A stretch of DNA of 64,000 bases from Variovorax paradoxus (GTDB taxonomy: Bacteria; Pseudomonadota; Gammaproteobacteria; Burkholderiales; Burkholderiaceae_C). The stretch is taken from assembly GCF_030815855.1 (NCBI RefSeq), contig NZ_JAUSXG010000001.1, forward strand, positions 1,736,001 to 1,800,000, in the 5' to 3' direction. Made by a program: the position numbers and the translations under genes. How positions within the stretch are numbered: position 1 is the stretch's first letter; each line of letters begins with the position of its first letter. The notes under the pieces were generated by a model, which saw nothing but the letters and a program-made list of their open reading frames with translations, did not search any database and had not been told where the DNA came from. This document shows positions 9,093 through 19,000 of this stretch, piece by piece.

Positions 9093-9398
9093 TTACGAGA
9101 ACAAGGGCCGGAAGAAGCTGCGCTCGTAGCTCACGATGCACCGGGTGTCTTCGGCGTACTTGAACGCGGCCTGGCATTCGGCGTCCTGCATCGAATCGGC
9201 GCGGTACTGCTCGTAGGCCGCCAGGCTTGGAAAGCTGAACATCGCCAACGCCACGTTGTTCGTGCCTTCGGACGGCAGGAAGTAGCCGTGGTGCTGCCCG
9301 CCGAACTTCGCGACCAGCGGGATCCACAGCTTGCCGTAGTGCTCGAATTCCTTGAGCTTGTAGGGGTCGACGATGTAGCGGAGATAGCAGGTGACCAT
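9093..9398 (-). CDS. NIPSNAP family protein
   Basis: A 101-residue single-domain protein matching the NIPSNAP/dimeric alpha-beta barrel fold: it begins MVTCYLRYIVDPYKLKEFE and has the GYFLPSEGTNNVALAMFSF strand and LAAYEQYRADS helix. The start at 9398 follows GGAAAG. Such proteins are often small oxygenase-like or chaperone-like dimers; no function can be assigned. It is the last of a leftward run beginning at hpnC, but 48 bases separate it from the next gene. Confidence 0.82.
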   Translation of the reverse strand: MVTCYLRYIVDPYKLKEFEHYGKLWIPLVAKFGGQHHGYFLPSEGTNNVALAMFSFPSLAAYEQYRADSMQDAECQAAFKYAEDTRCIVSYERSFFRPLFS

Positions 9399-9446
9399 GG
9401 TTCTTTCCGTGAACGAGTGGCGAATCGGCAATCGGAGATCGGGTTT

Positions 9447-9749
9447 TCAGTCCAGCGTGAACTGCTCGCGCAGCGCCGCGCAGAAATCGGCCGTGCCGCT
9501 GAGCGAGAAGGTCACGGTGTCGAGCTCCGGCGCTTCGCGGGTCTGCTGCAGGTCGAAATCCCAGGCGGCGCCGTCTTCCAGAGCGCCTTGCGCATTCGGA
9601 AAGGCAGCGTTGGCCCAAGCGAGCACCTGCGCAACCTCGGCAAGCACCTCGTGCGTTTTGCCGGGCGCGGTCGTGGCCATCGCATCGAAAGTGCCGTGGC
9701 CTTCGGTGTCTTCGCTGTAGTCGAAATCAAGATAACGCAGGGGGGTCAT
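9447..9749 (-). CDS. Hypothetical protein coupled to hpnE
   Basis: A 100-residue acidic soluble protein (begins MTPLRYLDFDYSEDTEG) with no family that I recognise. The ATG at 9747-9749 overlaps the TGA of hpnE (9746-9748), which supports real translation and this start. Its content (DEVLAEVAQVLAW-like helix, then WDFDLQ and TVTFSLSGT strands) suggests a small alpha/beta fold. No signal peptide or membrane segment. Confidence 0.72.
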   Translation of the reverse strand: MTPLRYLDFDYSEDTEGHGTFDAMATTAPGKTHEVLAEVAQVLAWANAAFPNAQGALEDGAAWDFDLQQTREAPELDTVTFSLSGTADFCAALREQFTLD

Positions 9750-11029
9750 GGTGTCTTCAGAGCGTTGCCGGCCGCGAGCCCGCTGAGTACCGCGCCTTCG
9801 AGCGTGGCGGGGTAGGGCCCTTCGGTGTAGTCGCCGCAGGCCAGCAGGCCGTGGGCGATTTTCGCAGGCGGCCGCACGAGCGCCGGCGTGCATGCAAAGG
9901 TGGCGCGTTTCTCGACCACGGTCTGCACGAGTTGCAGCGACGTCTGTCCCAACTGCGCGGCCGCCTGTGCCATCACCTGATGCTCCAGCGCGTCGCGCGG
10001 AGTTTCGTTCGCGCTCACGACCATGGCAAGCACGCCTTCCGGCCCGCCCAGTTGGCTGCGATCGAACACGAACTGCGCCGGTGCGGTGGCGGGGTGGCTG
10101 CGCAGCGCGAGCATGGGTTCGGCAAGGCGTGTGGCGCCGCGCAGATAGACGGTGGCAATGGCTTCGAAGCGCAGGGCTTCAGTGCTCTCGCACCAGCGCT
10201 CCGCCAGGCCGGATGCGCGCACGAGCCGGGCCGCGTCCCATGGCGCGCAGGCGAGCACGACCCGGTCGAAGCACTCGCCGTCGACGCGCCACTGCCCGCC
10301 TTCGGCAGAGATGGCGCGCACGCGCGTGCCGATGTGCAGCGTTGCGCCGTGCTGCGTGAGCCATGCCAAGGCCGCGTCGGGAAAAAGCGCGCCCAGATCG
10401 ACGCGCGGAATCAGCAGGTCGGCGCCGCCGCTGCCGCTGAAAAGCGCGTCGCGCAGCACGCGCAGGAACACTTCGCCGCTCGATTGATCGACCGGCGTGT
10501 TGAGCGCTGAAACGCACAGCGGCTCGATCAGCTCCTGCATCACGCGCGGCGTGAGGCCGGTGCAGAGCGCGGCGACGGTGGTGCCGGCGGCGCAGCGGAA
10601 TCCGGCGAGGCGCCACTGCACGGCGGTGCGTAGTAAGGTGGATTTGTCCCGCCATGTCCAGCCGCGCGCGGTGAAGATGCCGGCCAGCAGATCGAGCGGC
10701 GCCGGCAGCCGCGGCAGCTTCAAGCCGCCGCCGTCGGCGAAGCGCAGCGAAAGCGGCATGCGCAGCAGCGCGCTGTCGACGTCGACGCCGACATCGCGCA
10801 TCAGCTTCAAGGTGGCGGTGTAGGCGCCGATGAGGATGTGCTGCCCGTTGTCGAGCGCCATCCCGTGCATGTGGTCGACCCGCCGCGCGCGGCCGCCCGC
10901 CATGTGCGCGGCCTCGTAGAGCGTGACGGCATGGCCGAGCCGCGTGGCTTCGACCGCGCAGGCGAGTCCGGCCCAGCCGGCACCGATGACGGCTGTTCTC
11001 AAATGCGTCCCAACGCTTGGACTTTCCAC
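9746..11029 (-). CDS. hpnE: Hydroxysqualene dehydroxylase HpnE (FAD-dependent)
   Basis: A 427-residue flavoprotein of the phytoene-desaturase-like amine oxidoreductase family. The FAD-binding motif AVIGAGWAGLACAVEA is near residue 14 and is followed by GGRARRVDHMHGMALDNGQH; the C-terminal FAD motif is GLLACGDYTEGPYPATLEGAV. It converts hydroxysqualene to squalene in the HpnCDE route. The start is uncertain: GTG at 11029 gives an overlap of 31 bases with hpnD, while TTG at 11002 overlaps the hpnD stop directly and would give 418 residues. Confidence 0.9.
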   Translation of the reverse strand: MESPSVGTHLRTAVIGAGWAGLACAVEATRLGHAVTLYEAAHMAGGRARRVDHMHGMALDNGQHILIGAYTATLKLMRDVGVDVDSALLRMPLSLRFADGGGLKLPRLPAPLDLLAGIFTARGWTWRDKSTLLRTAVQWRLAGFRCAAGTTVAALCTGLTPRVMQELIEPLCVSALNTPVDQSSGEVFLRVLRDALFSGSGGADLLIPRVDLGALFPDAALAWLTQHGATLHIGTRVRAISAEGGQWRVDGECFDRVVLACAPWDAARLVRASGLAERWCESTEALRFEAIATVYLRGATRLAEPMLALRSHPATAPAQFVFDRSQLGGPEGVLAMVVSANETPRDALEHQVMAQAAAQLGQTSLQLVQTVVEKRATFACTPALVRPPAKIAHGLLACGDYTEGPYPATLEGAVLSGLAAGNALKTP

Positions 11030-11838
11030 GCCAGCCAGAACTTGCGCACCGGCGTCAGGCTCACGCGCTGGTTCAGCACCTGGAAGCCGTCGCGCTCGAT
11101 CTCGCGCAGCAGCGTGCGGTAGATGCTGGCCATCATGAGGCCGGGCTTCTGGGCGCGGCGGTCCGCGGCGGGCAGGAGCGCCAAGGCTTCGTCGTAGGCC
11201 GCATGGGCGCGCTCGGCCTGGAACTTCATGAGCGCGACAAAGCGCTCCGAATGCACGCGGTTCAGAATCTCGTGCGCCTTCACGTCGAACTTCTGCAGCT
11301 CGTTCACGGGCAGGTAGATGCGGCCGCGCAGCGCGTCTTCGCCCACGTCGCGAATGATGTTGGTGAGCTGCAGCGCCAGGCCGAGCTTGTGGGCATAGGC
11401 GGTGGTCTGCGGATCGGTCTGTCCGAAGATGCGGGCCGCGACTTCGCCGACCACGCCGGCCACCAGATGGCAGTAGCGCGCAAGGCCCGGAAAGTCGAGA
11501 TACCGGGTCTGGTCAAGGTCCATCTGGCAGCCGTCGATCACCTCGTTGAGCAGCCTGGGCTCGATGCCGTAGGCGGCGGCATGCGGCAGCAGCGCTTGCA
11601 TCACGGGATGGCGGGGCGGGCCCGCGAAAGACTGGGCCACCTCGGTGCGCCACCAGGCGAGTTTGGTGGCGGCCACGCCCGGGTCGCTGACCTCGTCGAC
11701 CACGTCGTCGATTTCGCGGCAGAAGGCGTAGAACGCCGTGATGGCCGCGCGGCGCGGCTTGGGCAGGAACAGAAACGCGTAATAGAAACTGCTGCCCGAG
11801 GCGGCGGCCTTGTCTTGTACGTATTGCTCGGGAGTCAT
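10999..11838 (-). CDS. hpnD: Presqualene diphosphate synthase HpnD
   Basis: A 279-residue trans-isoprenyl diphosphate synthase (head-to-head type) that joins two farnesyl diphosphates to presqualene diphosphate. The first Asp-rich motif is YAFCREIDDVVDEV and the second is LQLTNIIRDVGEDALRGRIYLP, as in phytoene/squalene synthases. The start ATG at 11838 overlaps the hpnC stop (ATGA) and gives the usual MTPEQY N-terminus; an ATG at 11865 with a GGAG upstream would add nine residues. Confidence 0.92.
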   Translation of the reverse strand: MTPEQYVQDKAAASGSSFYYAFLFLPKPRRAAITAFYAFCREIDDVVDEVSDPGVAATKLAWWRTEVAQSFAGPPRHPVMQALLPHAAAYGIEPRLLNEVIDGCQMDLDQTRYLDFPGLARYCHLVAGVVGEVAARIFGQTDPQTTAYAHKLGLALQLTNIIRDVGEDALRGRIYLPVNELQKFDVKAHEILNRVHSERFVALMKFQAERAHAAYDEALALLPAADRRAQKPGLMMASIYRTLLREIERDGFQVLNQRVSLTPVRKFWLAWKVQALGRI

Positions 11839-12746
11839 CGGAGGGGCGCTTTCATGGGCGGCCATTGTCTCCGCATCCGCAGGGCCCGCCAGACCAGCAG
11901 CGGGGCATCCGTCTTGCCGATCTTGGGGCGCTGCGAAAAGGTGTCGAAACCCAGGTCTTCGATCTTGTCGAGAATGCGCAGGCCGCCCTGCACGACGAAG
12001 CGCAGCTCCCAGCCGGCGCGGCCCGGCAGCCGGTGGACCAGCGGAGCGCCTTGGGTCATCAGTTCGCGCGCCCATGCGCATTCGACGGCGACGAGGTTGA
12101 TGGCTTCCTGCGGAGGCGGCGCGTCGGCCAGGGGGGCGAAGACCTTGAAGCTCTCGCGCGTGAGGCCGCGCCGGGCGCAATCGGAAAGCGGCGGATAGAA
12201 GCGCCCGCGCGGCAGGTCCACGCTCGGGTCCTGCCAGAAATTGATGAGTTGCAGTGCGCTGCAGATGGCGTCGCTCTGCGCCAGCGCCTGTGCATCGTTC
12301 ACCCCATAGAGATGCAGCAGCAATCGGCCGACCGGGTTGGCGGAGCGGCGGCAATAGTCGAGCAGTTCGACCCGGTCGGCGTAGGTTCCGCCGTCGCGGG
12401 TCTTCTCGATGTCTTGCACGAAGGCGCTCAGCAGGTCGGCCAGCAGCGCTTCGGGCAGCGCGAATTGCGCGATGCTGTGGGCGAGAGGGCTGAACACCTC
12501 GGGCCAGCGCGAGGAGGGCGGCACGGTGCCGCGCGCGGCGGCGCCGAGCTCTTCGCGGTAGGCGCGCAGGTCGGCCAGCCGCTCGTCAGGCGGGGCGTCG
12601 CCTTCGTCGGCGATGTCGTCCGCGGTCCGGGCGAAATGGTAAATGGCGGCAATCGGCGCACGCAGGTGCGGCGGGCACAGCCAGGAGGCCACGGGAAAGT
12701 TTTCGTAGTGCGCCGGCGGGGCGGCAATGTGGGATGGTGCGGACAC
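11835..12746 (-). CDS. hpnC: Hydroxysqualene synthase HpnC
   Basis: A 303-residue squalene/phytoene synthase-family protein that converts presqualene diphosphate to hydroxysqualene. It has the HpnC-type motif FARTADDIADEGD and second motif LQLINFWQDPSVDLPRGRFY, and begins HYENFPVASW as in other HpnC proteins. No ATG is available, so the start is the GTG at 12746. It heads the hpnC-hpnD-hpnE transcription unit and is divergent from kup. No squalene-hopene cyclase gene is in the window. Confidence 0.92.
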   Translation of the reverse strand: MSAPSHIAAPPAHYENFPVASWLCPPHLRAPIAAIYHFARTADDIADEGDAPPDERLADLRAYREELGAAARGTVPPSSRWPEVFSPLAHSIAQFALPEALLADLLSAFVQDIEKTRDGGTYADRVELLDYCRRSANPVGRLLLHLYGVNDAQALAQSDAICSALQLINFWQDPSVDLPRGRFYPPLSDCARRGLTRESFKVFAPLADAPPPQEAINLVAVECAWARELMTQGAPLVHRLPGRAGWELRFVVQGGLRILDKIEDLGFDTFSQRPKIGKTDAPLLVWRALRMRRQWPPMKAPLR

Positions 12747-12818
12747 GCGGCGATTGTCCGCGACGACCGATGCCGCGGACTATGCTCGCGGTGTCGCCAC
12801 TACCAAGTTCCTGCTTTC

Positions 12819-14741
12819 ATGAATCCATCGGCACCGGTTTCCTCTGCCCCGACACCCGCGCCCGGCGAGGCGCCTCATCCGGCAGGGCCGGGCCTGATGA
12901 TCGCGGCGCTGGGCGTCGTGTTCGGCGACATCGGCACGTCGCCGCTCTATGCCTTCAAGGAAACGCTGAACCCCGAGCACGGCGTGCCGTTCACGCCCGA
13001 CACGGTGCTGGGCCTGCTCTCGCTCATCTTCTGGGGCCTGATGTTCGTGGTGACGCTCAAATACGTGGTGTTCGTGCTACGCGCCGATCACGACGGCGAA
13101 GGCGGCATCCTCGCTTTGCAGGCGCTCGCGCGCAACGCGGCCTCGGGGCCTCGGCCCCGGCCGTGGGTGTGGAACGCGATCGGGGTGCTCGGCCTGGTGG
13201 GCGCGGCCATGTTCTATGGCGACAGCCTGATCACGCCGGCGATCTCGGTGCTGTCGGCGGTCGAAGGTCTCGAGGTGCAGGCGCCCGTGCTGCAGAAGGT
13301 GGTGATTCCGATCACCATGCTCATCCTGCTCGGGCTTTTCGCGGTGCAGCGCAAGGGAACCGGCGTGGTCGGCAAGGTGTTCGGCCCGGTCATGCTGCTG
13401 TGGTTCCTGGTGCTGGCCCTCGCGGGGGCCTGGCAGGTGCTGCACCAGCCGCAGGTGCTGGCGGCGCTCGATCCGCGCCGGGCCGTGGGCTTCTTGGTCG
13501 AGCATCGGGCGCAGTCGCTGGCGGTGCTGGGCGCGGTGTTCCTGGCCTTCACGGGCGGCGAGGCACTGTATGCCGACATGGGGCATTTCGGGGCCCGGCC
13601 GATCCGGCAGGCCTGGCTCTTCATTGCGCTGCCTGGCTTGGTGTTGAACTATTTCGGGCAGGGCGCGCTGGTGCTGGCAAACCCGGCGGCCATCGACAAC
13701 CCGTTCTTCCGGCTCTTTCCTTCCTGGGGCGTGGTGCCGATGGTGGTGCTTGCCGCCATGGCCACCGTGATTGCCTCCCAGGCCGTGATTTCCGGCGCGT
13801 TTTCCCTCACGGCCCACGCCATGCGCATGGGCTACCTGCCGCGCATGCGCGTGGTGCAGACCTCGGGCTCGGCCATCGGTCAGATCTATGTGCCTACGGT
13901 CAACTGGCTGCTGATGGTGGGGGTGCTCTTGCTGGTGCTGGGCTTTCGCAGTTCGGGGGCGCTGTCGGCGGCCTACGGCATTGCGGTGTCGATCACGATG
14001 GTGACCACCACCCTGCTGGCGGGCGTCGTGGCGTGGGGCCTCTGGCGCTGGAACCGGGTGGCGGTGGCGCTCGGGGTGGTGGCTTTCGCGGTCGTCGACC
14101 TGACCTTCGTGGTGGCCAACAGCCTCAAGGTCGCCGAAGGCGGCTGGCTCACGCTGGCCGTCGCGGCCGGGGTGATGGTGCTATTCACGACCTGGGCGAA
14201 GGGGCGCCGGCTGGGGCTGGAGGCCGCGGCGGTCGAAAGCCTGCCGCTCAAGCCCTTTTTCGAATCGCTGGCGCTCCACATGCCGCACCGCGTGAGCGGC
14301 ACCGCGGTGTTCCTGAACGCCGATGCAAGCTCGGTGCCGCACGCCTTGCTTCACAACCTCAAGCACAACCAGGTGCTGCACGAGCAGGTCATCGTGCTGC
14401 GCGTGCTGGCCTGTGACACGCCGCGCGTCGACGCCCGCATGCGCATCGAAGCCGAGCACCTGATGGACGGCATCTGGATGGTCACGGCGCGCCACGGCTT
14501 CATGGAGCGGCCCGACGTGCCTGAGTTCATCCGGATCCTGGCCTACCAGAAGGCCCTGGCCGTCGATTCCATGAAGACCTCTTATTTCGTCTCGCGCGCC
14601 TCGGTCGGCGAAGAGAACCTCCCGGGTTTGAACCCGGTGCGGCGTGCGCTCTTCGGCTGGCTGCAGCGCAACGCGGGCCGTGCGTCGGACTATTTCGAGA
14701 TTCCGGGCAACCGGCTGGTGGAAATGGGGCAGCGAACCTAG
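12819..14741 (+). CDS. kup: Low-affinity potassium transporter Kup
   Basis: A 640-residue K+ uptake protein. It starts with a Pro/Ala-rich tail and then the family signature ALGVVFGDIGTSPLYAFKE (residues about 29-47). About twelve membrane segments run to about residue 450 and include GDSLITPAISVLSAVEGL, followed by a cytosolic C-terminal domain ending in the SYFVSR segment. There is no strong ribosome site at the ATG. The 72-base gap to hpnC holds a 7-bp inverted repeat, GTCCGCG/CGCGGAC (12756-12780), of unknown role. Confidence 0.95.
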   Translation: MNPSAPVSSAPTPAPGEAPHPAGPGLMIAALGVVFGDIGTSPLYAFKETLNPEHGVPFTPDTVLGLLSLIFWGLMFVVTLKYVVFVLRADHDGEGGILALQALARNAASGPRPRPWVWNAIGVLGLVGAAMFYGDSLITPAISVLSAVEGLEVQAPVLQKVVIPITMLILLGLFAVQRKGTGVVGKVFGPVMLLWFLVLALAGAWQVLHQPQVLAALDPRRAVGFLVEHRAQSLAVLGAVFLAFTGGEALYADMGHFGARPIRQAWLFIALPGLVLNYFGQGALVLANPAAIDNPFFRLFPSWGVVPMVVLAAMATVIASQAVISGAFSLTAHAMRMGYLPRMRVVQTSGSAIGQIYVPTVNWLLMVGVLLLVLGFRSSGALSAAYGIAVSITMVTTTLLAGVVAWGLWRWNRVAVALGVVAFAVVDLTFVVANSLKVAEGGWLTLAVAAGVMVLFTTWAKGRRLGLEAAAVESLPLKPFFESLALHMPHRVSGTAVFLNADASSVPHALLHNLKHNQVLHEQVIVLRVLACDTPRVDARMRIEAEHLMDGIWMVTARHGFMERPDVPEFIRILAYQKALAVDSMKTSYFVSRASVGEENLPGLNPVRRALFGWLQRNAGRASDYFEIPGNRLVEMGQRT

Positions 14742-14771
14742 GGCGCAAGCCGCCCGACCGTCACGCCGCGA

Positions 14772-14800
14772 TTGACAGTGCTTGAGGTTTACCCTAGATT
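14772..14800 (+). promoter_or_regulatory. Sigma-70-type promoter of the RND operon
   Basis: TTGACA (14772-14777), a 17-base spacer and TAGATT (14795-14800) make a near-consensus promoter, with transcription expected to start near 14807, about 45 bases before the lipoprotein gene. Confidence 0.7.
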
Positions 14801-14820
14801 ACTAACCGGTGGGTCAGTAA
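14799..14820. promoter_or_regulatory. Candidate TetR-family operator
   Basis: A 22-bp imperfect palindrome with outer half-sites TTACTAACC and GGTCAGTAA. It overlaps the end of the -10 box and the expected start site, an ideal place for a repressor. The half-site form resembles operators of TetR-type efflux regulators. No regulator gene lies beside it in this window. Confidence 0.5.
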
Positions 14821-14851
14821 TTGGCCCGGTTCGACCTTTCTAGGGTGTCTC

Positions 14852-16045
14852 ATGACCGCCTCCTCCGGCTTCTCTCCTCTTGCCCGCGGTGCCGCCTGGC
14901 TACTGCTTCCCGCCTTGTTCCTGGCCGGCTGTTCGCAGTCGAAGCCAGCCGAGGAACCTGTGCGCGCAGTCAAGCTCGTGACTGTGGGCACGAGCGATTT
15001 CGACGCCCAGCCCGAGTTCTCGGCCGAGGTCCGGGCACGTGTCGAATCGCGGCTGGGATTCCGCGTGGCGGGCAAAATCACCAAACGTCAGGCCGAGCTC
15101 GGCCAGCACGTTCAGGCCGGCCAGGTGCTGGCCCAGCTCGATCCGCAGGACTACCGTTTGGCAGCCGAAGCGGCCCGCGCCCAGCTGGCTGCGGCGCAGA
15201 CCAACCGCGATCTCGCGGCGGCCGATCTCAAGCGCTATAGCGAACTGCGCGAGCAGAATTTCATCAGTGGCGCCGAACTCGAGCGCCGCCAATCCACGTG
15301 GAAGGCGGCGCAGGCGCAGCTCGAACAGGCGCAGGCCCAGCTTTCGTCGCAAGGCAACCAGGCCAGCTACACCACGCTGGTCGCCGATGTGGCTGGCGTC
15401 ATCACCGCCATCGAGGCCGAGCCGGGCCAGGTGGTGCAGGCGGGCACGCCCGTCGTGCGCATTGCGCAGGACGGCGCGCGCGACGTGGTGTTTGCCGTGC
15501 CTGAAGACCGGGCCGCGCTGATCAAGCCCGGTTCGCCTGTCACGGTCCGCGGCTGGTCGGGTGGTACTGAACTGCAAGGCCAGGTGCGCGAAGTGGCGGC
15601 CAGCGCCGACGCGGTCACGCGCACCTATTCGGTCAAGGTGGCGATCGACGCAGCCACCTCGCCGGCGCTCGGCGCCACCGTTTACGCGCGTCCGCAGGCA
15701 TTGGCGCGCGCCGGCGGCGCGGTCATGAAGCTGCCGACCAGCGCATTGCGCCAGGAAGGCAAGGGCACCTCGGTCTGGGTGCTCGACAAATCGACCATGA
15801 CGGTGCGTTCGCAGCCGGTGCAGGTGGCCACGGCGGACGGCAACGAGGCCGTGATCGGTGCCGGGCTCACGCCCGGCATGATGGTCGTCGCCGCGGGCGT
15901 GCATGTGCTCTCGCCGGGGCAGAAGGTCACCATCTACCAGTCGAAGGAGGCTGCCGCGGCAGCCGCCAGTGCGAAGGAATCGCCGCAGCCTGTGGAAGCC
16001 GTTGCTGCCACCAAGAAGGAGATTGCAACGGGTGCGGCCAAATGA
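14852..16045 (+). CDS. RND efflux periplasmic adaptor (membrane fusion lipoprotein)
   Basis: A 397-residue adaptor of the HlyD/AcrA type. The lipobox LFLAGC is at the end of an N-terminal hydrophobic stretch (Cys near residue 28), so it is probably anchored to the inner membrane. A split lipoyl domain (GFRVAGKI..GQHVQAGQVLAQLD and VAGVITAIEAEPGQVVQAGTPV) flanks an Ala/Gln-rich coiled-coil hairpin, followed by beta-barrel and membrane-proximal domains and an Ala/Lys-rich tail. It links the downstream RND pump to an outer-membrane channel encoded elsewhere. Confidence 0.92.
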   Translation: MTASSGFSPLARGAAWLLLPALFLAGCSQSKPAEEPVRAVKLVTVGTSDFDAQPEFSAEVRARVESRLGFRVAGKITKRQAELGQHVQAGQVLAQLDPQDYRLAAEAARAQLAAAQTNRDLAAADLKRYSELREQNFISGAELERRQSTWKAAQAQLEQAQAQLSSQGNQASYTTLVADVAGVITAIEAEPGQVVQAGTPVVRIAQDGARDVVFAVPEDRAALIKPGSPVTVRGWSGGTELQGQVREVAASADAVTRTYSVKVAIDAATSPALGATVYARPQALARAGGAVMKLPTSALRQEGKGTSVWVLDKSTMTVRSQPVQVATADGNEAVIGAGLTPGMMVVAAGVHVLSPGQKVTIYQSKEAAAAAASAKESPQPVEAVAATKKEIATGAAK

Positions 16046-19000
16046 CGCAGGGCGCTGCGACGACCGACAAGCCCGCAGGCTTCAATCTCTCCAAATGGGC
16101 GCTGGACCACGCGCCGCTCACGCGCTACCTCATGGTGGTGCTGATGGTGCTGGGAGCCTTTGCCTACTTCCAGCTCGGCCAGGACGAAGATCCGCCGTTC
16201 ACTTTCCGCGCCATGGTGGTTCGCACCTACTGGCCCGGCGCCACTGCGCAGCAGGTGGCAGAGCAGGTTACCGACAAGCTCGAGCGCACGCTGCAGGAGG
16301 CGCCGTACGCCGACAAGATCCGCAGCTATTCGAAGCCGGGCGAGTCGCAGATCATTTTCCAGATCAAGGATTCGTCCAAGGCCGGCGACGTCGCCAACGT
16401 CTGGTACACGGTGCGCAAAAAGATCGGCGACATGCGCAACACGCTGCCGCCGGGCGTGCAGGGCCCGTTCTTCAATGACGATTTCGGCGATGTCTATGGC
16501 GTGATCTACGCGCTGGAGAGCGAAGGCTTCAGCCAGGCCGAGCTCAAGACGCTGGCCGACGACGTGCGCCAGCAACTGCTGCGCGTGAAGGATGTGGCCA
16601 AGGTCGACCAGTTCGGCGTGCAAGACCAGAAGGTCTATATCGAGATTTCGCAGAAGCGCGTGGCGCAGCTGGGGCTCGACTTCAACGCCGTGCTCGCGCA
16701 GCTGGGTTCGCAGAACGCGGTGGAAAGCGCGGGCACGATCCAGTCGCCGCTCGACGTGGTGCAGGTGCGCGTGGCCGGGCAGTTCACCAACGTCGAGCAG
16801 CTGCGCGAAATGCCGATCCGCGGGAGCTCGGGCAACCAGCTGAAGCTTGGCGACATTGCCGAGATTCGCCGCGGCTACGTCGACCCGCCGGCCGTGAAGG
16901 TGCACCACCAGGGCAAGGAGGTCATTGCGCTCGGGGTCTCGATGACCAAGGGCGGCGACATCATCGCGCTGGGCAAGGCGCTGCGCGCTACCACGGCGAC
17001 GATCGACCAGCGCCTGCCGGCCGGCGTGAAGCTGGCGCAGGTACAAGACCAGCCGGTGTCGGTGGCCAGTTCGGTCAATGAATTCGTCGGCGTGCTGATC
17101 GAGGCCGTGGCCATCGTGCTGGCCGTGAGCATCATTGCGCTGGGCCTGCACAAGGGCGGGCGCTTCGGCTGGTACATCGACATGCGTCCCGGGCTGGTGG
17201 TGGCCATCACCATTCCGCTGGTGCTGGCCGTGACCTTCCTTGCCATGAACTACTTCGGCATCGGGCTGCACAAGATATCGCTGGGCTCGCTGATCATCGC
17301 GCTCGGCCTCCTGGTCGACGACGCGATCATCGCGGTCGAGATGATGGTGAGGAAGATGGAAGAAGGCTACGACAAGGTGCGCGCCGCCACCTTCGCCTAC
17401 GACGTCACGGCCAAGCCGATGCTGACCGGCACGCTCATCACCGCGGCGGGTTTCCTGCCCATCGGCATCGCGAAGTCGGTCACGGGCGAGTACACCTTCG
17501 CGATTTTTGCGGTGACGGTGATTGCGCTGGTGTTGTCGTGGATCGTGTCGGTGTACTTCGTGCCTTACCTCGGCACGCTGCTGCTCAAGGTCAAGCCGCA
17601 CGATCCCGACGCGCCGCCGCACGAGCTGTTCGACACGAAGTTCTACAACGCCTTCCGCCGTTCGGTGAACTGGTGCGTGGAGCATCGCTGGCTGACCATC
17701 GGTGCCACGGTGCTGATTTTCGCGCTCGGCATCTTCGGCATGGGCAAGGTGCAGCAGCAGTTCTTCCCTGATTCGAGCCGCCCCGAAATCATGGTGGACA
17801 TCTGGTTCCCGGAGGGCACCTCGTTCCCGGCGAACGAAGAGGTCGCCAGGCGCGTCGAGCAGCGCATCATGAAAGAAGAGGGCGTGAAGACGGTCAGCAC
17901 CTGGATCGGTTCCGGCGTGCCGCGCTTCTACCTGCCACTGGACCAGGTGTTTCCGCAGACCAACGTGTCGCAGCTCATCGTGCTGGCCAAGGACCTGAAA
18001 GTGCGGGAACGCCTGCGCATCAAGCTGCCCGCGCTGCTGGCGCAGGAGTTTCCGGAGGTGCGCGGACGCGTGAAACTGCTGCCCAACGGACCGCCGGTGC
18101 CGTACCCGGTGCAGTTCCGCGTGATCGGCACCGACCCGGCGCAGTTGCGCGGCCACGCCGACGAAGTCAAGGCCGTGCTGCGCGAGAACGCCAACATGCG
18201 CGGCGTGAACGACAACTGGAACGAATCGGTCAAGGTGATCCGGCTCGAGGTCGACCAGGCCAAGGCCCGCGCACTCGGCGTGACCAGCCAGGCGATCGCC
18301 CAGGCCTCCAAGACGATGTTCTCCGGCACCACGGTGGGCCAGTACCGCGAAAACGATCTGCTGATCGACATCGTGCTGCGCCAGTCCGCCGACGAGCGCG
18401 AGGCCATTTCGGACATCGGCAATGCCTATCTGCCCACCGCCTCGGGACGTTCCATTCCGCTGACCCAGATCGCCCGGCCGGTATTCACCTGGGAACCGGG
18501 CGTGATGTGGCGCGAGAACCGCGACTACGCCATCACGGTGCAGGGCGACGTGGTCGAAGGCCTGCAAGGCGCCACCGTGACCGCGGAGTTGCTGCCGAAG
18601 CTGCGCCAGCTCGAAGCGGGCTGGCATGCGGCCGGCGAGGGCGGCTACCGCATCGAGGTGGCGGGCGCGGTCGAGGAAAGCAGCAAGGGCTCGGCCTCCA
18701 TCGTCGCGGGCGTACCGATCATGCTGTTCCTGGTGTTCACGCTGCTGATGCTCCAGCTGCACAGCTTCAGCCGCTCGCTGCTGGTGTTCATTACCGGCCC
18801 CATGGGCATTGCCGGCGTCGCCGGGGCGCTGCTGCTGCTGAACCGGCCCTTCGGCTTCGTCGCGCTGCTGGGCGTGATCGCGCTGATGGGCATGATCCAG
18901 CGCAACGCGGTGATCCTGATCGACCAGATCGAGAGCGACCGCGCGGCGGGCGTGCCGGCCTGGGACGCCATCGTCGAATCGGCCGTGCGGCGCCTGCGGC

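Noticed and set aside
11865..12818. In-frame upstream extension of kup across hpnC
   Set aside because: The added residues show no Kup similarity and lie wholly opposite hpnC; the ATG at 12819 gives the normal N-terminus.
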